DNA of 64,000 bases from the NCBI GenBank assembly GCA_910586585.1, contig CAJUKA010000001.1:141726-205725 (forward strand), read 5' to 3'. The notes beneath the pieces are model-generated. The model worked only from the letters and a program-made list of their open reading frames with translations. It did no database searches and had not been told where the DNA came from. Below are positions 26,444 through 35,631 of the stretch, in pieces (positions within the stretch are counted from its first letter, which is position 1; each line of letters begins with the position of its first letter). The position numbers and the translations under genes were made by a program. Origin of the DNA: an uncultured Lachnospiraceae bacterium (GTDB lineage: Bacteria; Bacillota; Clostridia; Lachnospirales; Lachnospiraceae).

Positions 26444-28375
26444 ATGAAAATTTGGACTTCTGAGAATTACAAAAAAATACTGTATGGGGTAATAACGCTG
26501 GTGATTGGTTTTGTCATCACAATGTCATGCTACCATTTGTGGGGAACCGACATTCGTGTTCCGATTGCCGGATACAGAGGAGATTCCGTAGGGCTGCTCT
26601 TGGAAGTCAATAATATTGTCAGGGGCGGCACAATTCACAACAATGCTGTTTTTGGGGCGCCAGACATTGGCGGATACCGCAATATTATGGCGGATTATAC
26701 CATGATGTTTCCGACTATTAGGCTGTTTTGGAAACTGTCCGGAAGCGTTGAGGCGGCAGTCAATATACAATTGATTTTCAACCACTTGATTTTGGGACTT
26801 TGTATGTATCTTGTGTGTATCCGGCTGAAACTGTCAGAAAAAATGGCGGCGGTGACAGGGATACTGATGTCAAATACGCCCTTTTTGATATTGGGATACA
26901 ATGTCATTATGCTGACGTATGTGTATTGTTTTTATCTGCCTTTTTTTGCCTATTATGTGATTAAGATGATGATGCATAAAGACGAAGAGAAGGTAAACTT
27001 TGCAGAGATTTTCTTTTTGATGTTGTTTATGTTTTTTACAGGAGTAAATTCGCTTTATTATGCCTTTTTTTGTTTGATTGTGCTGGCATTTGTAGGAATT
27101 TATACACTTTGCGGGCTAAGGTCAGTAAAGAATACACTGATGGTAATCGTAAGCTATCTCGCTATCGGCTATGGGATTGCAGTATGTATTATGCCAAATG
27201 TTCTGCATACGATAGGTTTGGGGCAGATATGGGATTCGGGAATGTTCAATATTTTGTCTGCAGTCATTGGCTTGATTATTGTTGGTTTTGTTTTTTTGTT
27301 CTATCAAAAAATATATCCATCTATGACGATGAAAAAACTGATATTGATACTGCTGGGACTTGGTGTGATACTTGGCTTGGGACTTTTGATGGTATCGCGG
27401 TTTACCGATTATATGGGGGAATATGACGGCAGAACGCTTTATGCAGTAGAACTGGGCGCATTAAATATTACCAACCTGTTTTTGCCTGCGCCCAACAACA
27501 TCTTTTCCGGACTTGATAAGATGGTTGCAGTATTGACCGATATTGACAACCCGCAGGCATGTGATGCTACAGAAATGGGTGTTTTGACGGGGATTGGTTT
27601 GTTGTATTCTATTCTCCATGTATTTCGGTTTCAAAAGACAGAGGATATCAGAGAACAGATTTTGGAAATCTGTGGAAAGTGCAATTGCTTTTTGATTTTG
27701 CTGGCTGTAAAGGGAGGGCTGGCATCTGTGATTGCATCGTATATCACTACAGGAATCCGAAATTATAACCGAGTAGCAATTATTATTATGGTATTTTCAT
27801 TGATATCATTTGGAATACTTATGGACAAACTCGCAGAAACAATCGCTGCTTTTTTTGCAGGAAAGAAACGTATGGTGATCGCTTCGATTCTTTGGGCGGC
27901 TGTTTTGCTTGGAATTGTAATTTCTGTTCCTATGGATTATATCTACAATCATAATTTTGGCGTGCTGTATTATGAACAGAGAAAAGAAGAATATGATGAA
28001 TGGCAGGATATTGTGATGCGTATTGAAGATTCTGTGGAAGCGGAAACCATGATATTAGAGTTTCCGGCTTCAATAGAAGGTACACATCTGGGAGAACTAA
28101 TGACAGTAGGAAGGGCATATGAATTGAGCATTCCGGCAATCGTATCAAAAGAAACCATATGGAGTTATACGAGTGGACTCAAAACAGAACTAGACGCACT
28201 AGAGGAAACAGAGGCATATATTGATTTGGCTGCCGAGTCGGGTTTTGGAGGGATTTATCTGGACACGATGATGTATGCCGACAATTCCTATATACAATAT
28301 ATAGAAGCTTTGCAGGAAGTCTTGGGGGAACCAGTTGTCAGTGACGGACACCGCCGGTATTTTTGGAAGTTTTGA
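26444..28375 (+). CDS. Large polytopic membrane protein, probable GT-C-like sugar transferase
   Basis: A 643-residue protein with about 11 transmembrane helices in residues 10-500 and a soluble C-terminal part (about 505-643, containing TMILEFPASIEG and LAAESGFGGIYLD). The first outside loop has GYRGDSVGLLLEVNNI and later GAPDIGGYRN; acidic residues just after helix 1 are typical of GT-C enzymes, which use lipid-phosphate sugar donors outside the membrane. I do not recognise a named family with certainty. The gene at 28392 is a shorter relative. The RBS AGGGGG precedes ATG 26444, 20 bases after the previous stop. Confidence 0.7.
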   Translation: MKIWTSENYKKILYGVITLVIGFVITMSCYHLWGTDIRVPIAGYRGDSVGLLLEVNNIVRGGTIHNNAVFGAPDIGGYRNIMADYTMMFPTIRLFWKLSGSVEAAVNIQLIFNHLILGLCMYLVCIRLKLSEKMAAVTGILMSNTPFLILGYNVIMLTYVYCFYLPFFAYYVIKMMMHKDEEKVNFAEIFFLMLFMFFTGVNSLYYAFFCLIVLAFVGIYTLCGLRSVKNTLMVIVSYLAIGYGIAVCIMPNVLHTIGLGQIWDSGMFNILSAVIGLIIVGFVFLFYQKIYPSMTMKKLILILLGLGVILGLGLLMVSRFTDYMGEYDGRTLYAVELGALNITNLFLPAPNNIFSGLDKMVAVLTDIDNPQACDATEMGVLTGIGLLYSILHVFRFQKTEDIREQILEICGKCNCFLILLAVKGGLASVIASYITTGIRNYNRVAIIIMVFSLISFGILMDKLAETIAAFFAGKKRMVIASILWAAVLLGIVISVPMDYIYNHNFGVLYYEQRKEEYDEWQDIVMRIEDSVEAETMILEFPASIEGTHLGELMTVGRAYELSIPAIVSKETIWSYTSGLKTELDALEETEAYIDLAAESGFGGIYLDTMMYADNSYIQYIEALQEVLGEPVVSDGHRRYFWKF

Positions 28376-28391
28376 TAGGGGAGGATAGTGT

Positions 28392-29594
28392 ATGAATAAT
28401 AAAAGATGGATACATTATCTGGAACTTGCGATAGCCGTTGCAGGTATGACAATCTTGTATCTTATATTGAGAGACTTTCAATGGGGTGAGCCTCTGTTTC
28501 AGGATGAGGGCAAGACAAGAGATGTGTTTGTTGAAAGATTTGTGTTGGGAACAAATGACGGTTTAGGACAGAATTTTTTTGCTTACTGTCAGTACAATAT
28601 CCAAAATATGGTTATTTTTGCACTGGGCAAATTATTTGGAAGCGTCGCAGTTGGAATCAATCTCTATCATATTGCAACTTTTTGGGGGATTGCTTTTTCT
28701 GCTTACTGGCTATTTGAAAAAATTGGCGTATCGCACCGCATTTCGTTATTTGCTTCCATATTGCTAACCATACTGCCTTATCATACGGACAGAGGAGAGG
28801 CGCAGATTATTACATCAAGCTTTTTTATGGTTCCTGTGATAACAGCCATCCTGTATGATATTTATTTTGTTGGAATCAGTGCACAAAATTATCGAAAGAA
28901 TGTAATAATCCTGCTGATTTTGCCATGGGTTGACTTGAATCTATCATTGATGACGCTGATTTTACTGTTGTTTTTGTGTCTGCACAGACGAGAGAAAGAC
29001 GCAGCTTTGTGGACGGCAGTTTGTGGAATTCCCACATTTGTTGAGAGCATCATATTATACACGCTCTCCAATGCAAATACAGGGAATACGCTCACAGACA
29101 ATGTGGACAGAGCAAGAGAAGAAGGACTTCGGATTCTTGATTTTATCATGCCAGTTCGCCGCCATATTTACGGCAGGTTTTTTAATATACGGTTTGAATA
29201 TGATGGTGCATTCAGTGCCAATGGTGAAAGTGGATTAAATACAATGGGATTTTTGCTTGCGCTCTGCTTTGTAGTTGGGATGATGGCTTTGTTTGTAGGC
29301 AGAAAGGGAAATCAATTGATTCGGTGGCTTTCCTGGATAAATCTTCTTGTGATTTTGACTGCAAATATCAGCGGCTTAGGACTTTTGGCTGAGTATTTCG
29401 GTATTCATATCACTTTTTGGAATAGAATGGGAATTTTTGTGATTGTCAATACTGCTGTTGTTATGGCAATATCAGCAGACTGGATCAAATCCCAAATACA
29501 GCAAAAACGGTATCAAATTCTTTGCAATATTGTGTTTGTATTTGTTGCAGCAGCAGCGATCTTAGATGTACTGCTTCGGCACAAAATGGTATGA
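28392..29594 (+). CDS. Polytopic membrane protein related to the preceding gene, lacking its soluble C-terminus
   Basis: A 400-residue protein with about ten hydrophobic helices. It follows the same plan as the 26444 product: helix 1, an outside loop with an acidic cluster (FQDEGKTRDVF), a GTNDGLGQNFFAYCQYN segment, then repeated helices ending near WNRMGIFVIVN, where the upstream protein has RNYNRVAIIIM. It then stops about 140 residues earlier, so the soluble tail is absent. It may work as a pair with its neighbour or be a distinct transferase. GGGGAGGATAG precedes ATG 28392. Function is unknown. Confidence 0.65.
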   Translation: MNNKRWIHYLELAIAVAGMTILYLILRDFQWGEPLFQDEGKTRDVFVERFVLGTNDGLGQNFFAYCQYNIQNMVIFALGKLFGSVAVGINLYHIATFWGIAFSAYWLFEKIGVSHRISLFASILLTILPYHTDRGEAQIITSSFFMVPVITAILYDIYFVGISAQNYRKNVIILLILPWVDLNLSLMTLILLLFLCLHRREKDAALWTAVCGIPTFVESIILYTLSNANTGNTLTDNVDRAREEGLRILDFIMPVRRHIYGRFFNIRFEYDGAFSANGESGLNTMGFLLALCFVVGMMALFVGRKGNQLIRWLSWINLLVILTANISGLGLLAEYFGIHITFWNRMGIFVIVNTAVVMAISADWIKSQIQQKRYQILCNIVFVFVAAAAILDVLLRHKMV

Positions 29595-29616
29595 AAGGCG
29601 AAAGGAACACAGCTTT

Positions 29617-30696
29617 ATGGGAAAGCGCCAGAGTAACTTTGAACTGCTGCGTATTATATGTATGTTTTTCATCATGGGTATACACATTGTTTCCCAGACT
29701 GCGCTTGGAAGTGTAGGGATATCAGATGGGATAAGCTATTATTATCTGACTATTTTGAGTTCAGCGGGAAGGCTTGTATGCAATACTTTTGTGATTGTGG
29801 GTGCATGGTTTTTGGTGGATACAGAATTCAGGCCAGAGAGGGCTGTGAATCTGTGGCTGGAAATTTTTTTCTATGCTGTTCCAATTACGATTGTATGTTT
29901 GGCTTTTGGATGGCCAAATGCCAGCCTGACAACCTTAATTCAGGCTTTTTTTCCTGTGTTTGGCAGACCTGTGTGGTTTGGTGCAGAATATATTTGCCTT
30001 TTGCTCCTAACGCCATGGCTCAATCGAATGTTAAAGGAAACTTATATCAAATCGACAAGAAAAGTGGTTATTGTATTTGGTATATTGATAATAGGCTGTG
30101 CAACACTTTTTCCAATAGAACATACGACACCAGCGTTTAGTGAACTGATATGGTTTTGTTTTTTATATCTTTTGACGGGGATGTACAAACATAAGCAGCT
30201 ATCAGTGCATCGTATTTTTGAACAGTATAGTTTTTGGTGGTTTTTGTGCTGTTATCTGCTGTTATGTGGATTGAGAATAGCGGCAGATTATTTGGATTTT
30301 GGTTTTTTGCGTCAGTTATATGTTTATTACCGCGAACATTATGAGGCACTTCCAGGATTTGTTTGTTCCATCTTTCTCTTTTTGACATTCAAAAACTGGA
30401 ATGTCAAAAAAAGCAGTGTCATTAATCTGATTTCACGTTCTATGTTTGCGGTTTATATCATTCATCAGACACCAGCATTTTACCGATTCATGTGGAATGG
30501 GATATTTCAGATAGATAAGGCGGTTAAGCAGAAAAATATAATAGGATATTCCCTGATTGTGATGGCAGCGCTCTTTTTTATTTGCATTCTTGTGGATATT
30601 ATTAGAATTGCAGCAGTAGAAAAATTTGTGTATCCAAGTAGCGGATATCATAAAATCTGTGATAAAATCAGAGCGTTTTATAAGGATATTATCTGA
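29617..30696 (+). CDS. Acyltransferase family 3 (OafA/WecH-like) membrane protein
   Basis: 359 residues from ATG 29617, with AAAGGA ten bases upstream. It begins NFELLRIICMFFIMGIH, the acyltransferase-3 start, in which the Arg before the first helix and the His at its end are the expected catalytic signature (R-x10-H-like). About ten transmembrane segments follow, with FGRPVWFGAEYICLLLL and VYIIHQTP near the C-terminus also typical. Such enzymes O-acetylate cell-surface glycans using a cytoplasmic acyl donor. It resembles the gene at 43632. A 144-base gap follows before the Uma2-family gene, so the transcript may end or restart there. Confidence 0.9.
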   Translation: MGKRQSNFELLRIICMFFIMGIHIVSQTALGSVGISDGISYYYLTILSSAGRLVCNTFVIVGAWFLVDTEFRPERAVNLWLEIFFYAVPITIVCLAFGWPNASLTTLIQAFFPVFGRPVWFGAEYICLLLLTPWLNRMLKETYIKSTRKVVIVFGILIIGCATLFPIEHTTPAFSELIWFCFLYLLTGMYKHKQLSVHRIFEQYSFWWFLCCYLLLCGLRIAADYLDFGFLRQLYVYYREHYEALPGFVCSIFLFLTFKNWNVKKSSVINLISRSMFAVYIIHQTPAFYRFMWNGIFQIDKAVKQKNIIGYSLIVMAALFFICILVDIIRIAAVEKFVYPSSGYHKICDKIRAFYKDII

Positions 30697-30840
30697 ATGA
30701 GCATGGATGAAGTGCTGCTGGATGGATTGTGAATATGCAGAAGTGCTGGAAATTTTTAGTCGAATAGTGTATAGTAGAGAAAAGGCTGTTGTAGAAAAAC
30801 CAATTTGCAAACCGATTATTATAAGGAAAGGATATCTATT

Positions 30841-31383
30841 ATGCCATTAGTAGATCAGGAACCAATAAAAACAGAGAAAATAGATGGGGTGGTGTTTAAC
30901 ATGTCACCATCGCCAGGATTTATGCACAGTCAGATCAATGGGAATATCTATCATGCGATTAAGACGCAGATCAAAAACAGTGTGTGCCTTGTCACAATAG
31001 AAAATCTTGATCTGTATCTGTCAGACGATGAGTATTTGATACCAGATATTATGCTGATTTGTGACAGACAGAGAATAAAAAATGACAAATACAAGGGGGT
31101 TCCGCGATTTGTAGCGGAAACGATAAGTCCGCGTACAGCATTTCGCGACAGAACCCTAAAAATGGAAAAATATGCGAAACTGGGCATAGATGAGTATTGG
31201 ATTGTGTCGCCCAAAGAGCGTTCGGTGGAAGTTTATTATCTTGATGGTGATAAATACCAATTAAATAAATCCTATATTCTTGAAGAGGATGAGAAAGATG
31301 AAAATTATAATGCAGATGTGGTATTGGCATTGAAGGCCATGCCAGCAGTTACAATCGGTTTGCAGGAAATCTTTGATATCTGA
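30841..31383 (+). CDS. Uma2 family (DUF820) PD-(D/E)XK nuclease-like protein
   Basis: 180 residues from ATG 30841, after AAGGAAAGG. Family blocks: SPSPGFMHSQINGNIYHAI, YLIPDIMLICD, FVAETISPRTAFRDR..KMEKYAKLGIDEYWIVSP. The PD...E-x-x...K arrangement (Asp in IPDIML, Glu in VAETIS, Lys in RTLKMEKY) gives the restriction-endonuclease-like fold. The role of Uma2 proteins is unknown; they are numerous in cyanobacteria and occur in Firmicutes, often near mobile DNA. It is the only gene between 1 and 62.5 kb with no apparent role in glycan synthesis. A 144-base leader precedes it and it is eight bases from unrelated sequence leading to a GT4. Confidence 0.88.
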   Translation: MPLVDQEPIKTEKIDGVVFNMSPSPGFMHSQINGNIYHAIKTQIKNSVCLVTIENLDLYLSDDEYLIPDIMLICDRQRIKNDKYKGVPRFVAETISPRTAFRDRTLKMEKYAKLGIDEYWIVSPKERSVEVYYLDGDKYQLNKSYILEEDEKDENYNADVVLALKAMPAVTIGLQEIFDI

Positions 31384-31427
31384 ATGTATGGGTGAGGCAG
31401 GTAGAGAAGCAGGAGTTAGGTGCATTT

Positions 31428-32618
31428 ATGAAAAAGATTAAAAAGAGTGCCAAAATTACAATACTTTCCCTTTCATGGCGGGATATTACGTCTCCCAATG
31501 CGGGCGGTGCAGAGGTTCATACACATGAAATGCTGCGTCGGGCGGATAAAAGCAAATATAGAATCTACCATCTGTCTACACGGAAAAAAGGACAGCCAGA
31601 GCGTGAAGTGATAGATGGTGTGATGTATTTAAGACATGGCAATGCACTTACGGTCATTCTTGCTGCTATGAGATTTTATATGGTAAACAGACATCAGATT
31701 GATTTTGTGATTGATCAATGCAACACACATCGTTTTTTTACCCCATTTTGGGTTGCACCAGAAAAGAGAATCTTTTATATTCATCAGCTTACCAAAGAAA
31801 TTTGGGATTATAGCGCAAAATTTCCGCTTAGTAAGATCGGAAAATTACTGGAGGAAAGCTTTTTGCGTATGAACAGACAGGACCCAGTAATAACGGTGTC
31901 TGAGTCTACAAGAAATGAGCTGATTGAGCGCGGATATAACCCAGATAAAATAAAAATTATTTATAATGGCGTATCCTTTGAGCCGTGGACACGGGATAAA
32001 TGGTGTCTAAAAGAGGAAAAACCTACATTTATCTATGCTGGAAGATATTCGCCCTACAAAGGAATTGAAGTGGCAGTCGAAGCGCTTGCAAAGATCAAAA
32101 AAGATTATCCAGAGGCAAGGCTGTGGATAATTGGCAGGAAAAACCAAGAGTATGTAAACAAAAATCTTATGCCAATCTGCAAGGCGAATCATTTGAGCTG
32201 GGAGGATGCAACTGGTGAAAATCCAAAAGGAGATATTGTAAGTTGGGGATATGTGACAGAGGAGAAAAAACGGGAATTGCTGAGCAGATCATGGGCGCTT
32301 TTATTTCCGTCTATCAGAGAAGGATGGGGAATTCCTGTTACAGAAGCAGGCTGTGTTGGAACTCCCTGTATTGCATTTAATTCGCCGGGGATACGGGAAG
32401 CAGTTGACTATGGAAAAGCTGGATATATGTGTGCGGAAAATTCTGTAAATGCATTAGCGCATCAAATGCATCTGGCTATTTCCGATAAAGCGGTATACCA
32501 TGAAAAAAGAGAACGCGCTTATGTTTTTTCGCAACAGTTTGTGTGGGATAAAGCCGGCAAAGCGTTTGATAACTTTATAGAGGAACAAAATGCTGTGCGC
32601 AGAAGTCAAAAGAAATAG
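31428..32618 (+). CDS. Glycosyltransferase family 4
   Basis: 396 residues from ATG 31428 (AGGAG about 12 bases upstream; a GTG at 31392 has none). GT-B fold enzyme: the N-terminal domain has SPNAGGAEVHTHEML, a glycine-rich loop near the acceptor cleft; the C-terminal domain has PTFIYAGRYSPYKGIEVAVE, LWIIGRKN and the E-x7-E element in REGWGIPVTEAGCVGTPCIAF. The pattern is that of retaining mannosyl- or rhamnosyltransferase-like GT4 enzymes, though the donor is not determinable. It marks a return to glycan genes after the Uma2-family gene. Confidence 0.93.
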   Translation: MKKIKKSAKITILSLSWRDITSPNAGGAEVHTHEMLRRADKSKYRIYHLSTRKKGQPEREVIDGVMYLRHGNALTVILAAMRFYMVNRHQIDFVIDQCNTHRFFTPFWVAPEKRIFYIHQLTKEIWDYSAKFPLSKIGKLLEESFLRMNRQDPVITVSESTRNELIERGYNPDKIKIIYNGVSFEPWTRDKWCLKEEKPTFIYAGRYSPYKGIEVAVEALAKIKKDYPEARLWIIGRKNQEYVNKNLMPICKANHLSWEDATGENPKGDIVSWGYVTEEKKRELLSRSWALLFPSIREGWGIPVTEAGCVGTPCIAFNSPGIREAVDYGKAGYMCAENSVNALAHQMHLAISDKAVYHEKRERAYVFSQQFVWDKAGKAFDNFIEEQNAVRRSQKK

Positions 32619-32712
32619 ACAGGGCAATGCAAAGAGGTGTGGTATGGGGTATTATCAGCTATGATAAAAGGACAAAGGAACATCAATGCATGATTGAGGA
32701 GGATTATAAAGA

Positions 32713-33702
32713 ATGAATCAATATCCTTTCATTTCCGTAATTATGCCTGTGTATAATGGGGAAAAAAGAATACCCAAATGTCTGGGAAGTATCAAAAAAC
32801 AGTCATATCCGCAGGACAAAATAGAGATAATTATAGTAGATGACGATTCCACTGACAATACTGTGCAGATTGCAAAAGAGCAGTTTGGTGCAAAGATTGT
32901 CAGAAACGGAACACACGATCCAGAACGAGGCAAGTCGATAGGAATTGAACATGCAGCAGGAGAATATTTGTTTTTTATTGATGATGACAATATTTTGACC
33001 CATAGAACTTGGCTTGAAAACCTGGTTTGCGCAGTGGTGGAGGAACACTGCGTCGGCGGACAGGCAGCATGGTTTGCCTATCGCCAAAAATCCAGTCTGC
33101 CGGATAAGTATATGGCGCTTTATGGGTGCGGAGACCCAGCGGTTTTTTATCTGCGTCGCAGAGATCATATGATGAAGACAGAAAAGACATGGCACCTTGG
33201 TGGAGAAGTCTTAAGACAGACAAAAAAATATTTTAAGATAAAGTTTGACAGCAAATCACTTCCCACCATAGGTTCACAAGGCTTTTTAATCAAAAAAGAG
33301 TATGTTCATTTGATAAAATGGCAGCCATTTTTTTACCATATAGATTCCAATCTCGAATTGATAAAACAAGGATATGACAACTATATCATTATGAAAGATA
33401 CTGTGGTTCACAATCATTCTGTTAATTATAAAGATTTTATGGCAAAAATCAAGAGAAACGCTGCCCAGCTTGGCAGAGACGATCAGTACAGAACCTATTC
33501 CTATGATTTGACATTGCCAAAGATGATTCGATTGGGGCTTACATTAGGTACAATGCTAATTCCGTTTGTTGACAGTATACGAGGATTTATAAAGTTTCCA
33601 ACACCGGCATGGTTTTTACACCCAATAGTGTGTTTTCGGGTTGCTCTAGCCTATACCGGGAATGTGCTCAAAAACAGCGGGGCAGTGAAGAAAATTAAAT
33701 AA
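32713..33702 (+). CDS. Glycosyltransferase family 2
   Basis: 329 residues. Core motifs are ISVIMPVYNGEKRIPKCL, IIIVDDDSTD and FFIDDDNIL (D-D-D in the metal position). The middle contains an unusual WFAYRQK..LPDKYMALYGCGD segment, and the C-terminus has two hydrophobic stretches (about residues 270-325) that could anchor the enzyme to the membrane. A GAGGAGG site lies 12 bases before ATG 32713, within a 94-base gap after the preceding GT4. The sugar is unknown. Confidence 0.9.
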   Translation: MNQYPFISVIMPVYNGEKRIPKCLGSIKKQSYPQDKIEIIIVDDDSTDNTVQIAKEQFGAKIVRNGTHDPERGKSIGIEHAAGEYLFFIDDDNILTHRTWLENLVCAVVEEHCVGGQAAWFAYRQKSSLPDKYMALYGCGDPAVFYLRRRDHMMKTEKTWHLGGEVLRQTKKYFKIKFDSKSLPTIGSQGFLIKKEYVHLIKWQPFFYHIDSNLELIKQGYDNYIIMKDTVVHNHSVNYKDFMAKIKRNAAQLGRDDQYRTYSYDLTLPKMIRLGLTLGTMLIPFVDSIRGFIKFPTPAWFLHPIVCFRVALAYTGNVLKNSGAVKKIK

Positions 33703-33727
33703 TAGAAGGAAGAGAGTTCATAATACA

Positions 33728-34516
33728 ATGAGTAACAGACTGTCAATCATCATATATTCTTGCTGGAAAAACAGAGACATGTGGGAAGTTTTTTCACAAT
33801 TATTCCAGAAATATTGGAAAAACTGTCCTTATCAGGTCCTGCTGGTGACAGATGAATACCATGAAACGGACAAGCAATCTGTGTTTACAAAAATCATACA
33901 AAATGACGACACATGGGCAAGAATGATAAAAAAAGCCATAGAAGCAGCGCAGACACCCTATGTCAGCTTGTGGATGGATGATTATCTGCTGTGTGATTAT
34001 GTGCAGAACAACGATATTGAAAAACAGCTTGAGCGGGCGATAAAGTATCATGCTGCCAATCTGCGTCTCACAGAATCGCCTACATGTCATGGACATTGGC
34101 AAAGACACAAAAATATAGGATATTATAAAAGAGGCAGAGCATATTCATTTGCAACACAGATAGGCATATGGGACAGCAGTTTTCTCGAAAATACACTTCA
34201 AGATGAGTGGAGCGCGTGGGATTTTGAACGAATTGCCTCTTTGGAAAAGGGTGGAAACAAAGCAGAGGACAAACAGCCGCTGCTGGTAGCGCTGGATTAT
34301 GAATTTCCATATGAAGAAGGCGTGCGCAAGGGCAAATGGATGCAGCAAGGACAAAAACTCTGCCGAAGAAATGGGATAACGATTGACACAAAAGTACGTC
34401 CTGTGATGACCAATATGGAGATGGCAAAGATCTATTTCCAGGGAGCTGTGATTGACTGGAATGCAGATTTGGTGGTGAAGGTGCAGAATTTGCTGGCAGG
34501 GTGGAGGAAAAAGTAG
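33728..34516 (+). CDS. Putative glycosyltransferase, GT-A-like, family not recognised
   Basis: 262 residues. It begins LSIIIYSCWKNRDMWEVFSQLF, which fits the first beta strand and helix of a GT-A fold. YVSLWMDDYLL (about residues 78-88) sits where a DxD/DD metal motif is expected. Further conserved-looking blocks are RLTESPTCHGH and YSFATQIGIWDSSFL, the latter similar to the acceptor-side region of GT-A proteins. No closer family is recognised. It lies between two GT2 genes, and the following GT2 begins directly after it. Transferase activity is inferred. Confidence 0.65.
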   Translation: MSNRLSIIIYSCWKNRDMWEVFSQLFQKYWKNCPYQVLLVTDEYHETDKQSVFTKIIQNDDTWARMIKKAIEAAQTPYVSLWMDDYLLCDYVQNNDIEKQLERAIKYHAANLRLTESPTCHGHWQRHKNIGYYKRGRAYSFATQIGIWDSSFLENTLQDEWSAWDFERIASLEKGGNKAEDKQPLLVALDYEFPYEEGVRKGKWMQQGQKLCRRNGITIDTKVRPVMTNMEMAKIYFQGAVIDWNADLVVKVQNLLAGWRKK

Positions 34517-34518
34517 GT

Positions 34519-35583
34519 GTGAAAGAAGTGGATGTGAAAAATAAATGTGAATTAAGCATTATTATTCCTATATATAATGGGAGTCGTTTTTTGAGAGAAA
34601 CATTAGATAGTGCGTTAAATCAAACATATAAGGAATATGAGCTGATATTAGTAGATGATGGTTCTACAGACGAGACTACACAAATTTGTGATGAGTATGC
34701 GGCGAAGGATTCCCGAATTAAGGTTCGGCATCAGAAGAATGGTGGAATGTCAAATGCACGTGATAATGGTTATAAAATGGCGCAAGAGGGAACCTATATA
34801 GCATTTCTTGATGCAGATGACATCTTTCATCCAGATATGTTTAAAGATATGATGAAATATGGCACCTCTGATATCGTGTGCGTATGTTTTGAGAATGTTC
34901 TGAGTAGTAAAATATTGGAGCATTCATTTCATATAAAGAAGGATAAGGTTGAACATATGAGCGGTAAAACTATGCTTCACAGGTTGTTTGAAAGAGAAAA
35001 CAATAATGGGGAGATAAGCCGTTTGTGGGGCATGCTCATTAAACGAGACTTTTACGAAAAGATGTTAGGGACGATTCGTGAAGCAGAGAGTATTCTTCCA
35101 CAAAATTATCTGAATGATATATATTGTGTTCCAAGATTCCTCTTTAATGCGGATACGGTGACATTGCTCAACAATGTATATATCTTTCATAGAATTTCAA
35201 AATATACAGACAGCCGTTTGCTAAAACCGAACGCATTGCATTATGAATTGGCATTGGCAAATAAGATGAATATGGAGTATTATACGAAGAAACGATGTAA
35301 ATTTGCATATGAAGAATCACTCATTGGATTCTATCTTGTGATATTAAAAATATGGTATCAAACAGTTACGCAGGAAGACAATGAAACGACGAGAAAGCAA
35401 TATATGAATTTAACTCAGAAATATTATGACGAGTATTTTGATGCGCTGAAGAAACTCAAATGCAAATCCATAAGTCGCCGCATAGTGAAAGGGACAATAA
35501 TTCTTTTTAAATTTAACAAAACAATATGGAAACTTATGATAGGAGATGTCAGATATAAAATCATGTACAGATTTCAACAATAA
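34519..35583 (+). CDS. Glycosyltransferase family 2 (GTG start)
   Basis: A GT2 with core SIIIPIYNGSRFLRE, LVDDGSTDETT and YIAFLDADDIFHPDMF. There is no ATG upstream of the core; in-frame GTG codons lie at 34501, 34519, 34528 and 34534. GTG 34519 is chosen because GGAGG at 34503-34507 lies 11 bases upstream and it falls just after the previous stop (34514-34516), giving 354 residues; 34534 is a fair alternative. From here on the DNA becomes more AT-rich by eye than in 1-34 kb. It precedes the GT11/GT6 group. Confidence 0.88.
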   Translation: MKEVDVKNKCELSIIIPIYNGSRFLRETLDSALNQTYKEYELILVDDGSTDETTQICDEYAAKDSRIKVRHQKNGGMSNARDNGYKMAQEGTYIAFLDADDIFHPDMFKDMMKYGTSDIVCVCFENVLSSKILEHSFHIKKDKVEHMSGKTMLHRLFERENNNGEISRLWGMLIKRDFYEKMLGTIREAESILPQNYLNDIYCVPRFLFNADTVTLLNNVYIFHRISKYTDSRLLKPNALHYELALANKMNMEYYTKKRCKFAYEESLIGFYLVILKIWYQTVTQEDNETTRKQYMNLTQKYYDEYFDALKKLKCKSISRRIVKGTIILFKFNKTIWKLMIGDVRYKIMYRFQQ

Positions 35584-35631
35584 TCCATACTAGGATTCAA
35601 ATGGAGACTGGACAGTTGTGTGGAGGGTAGC

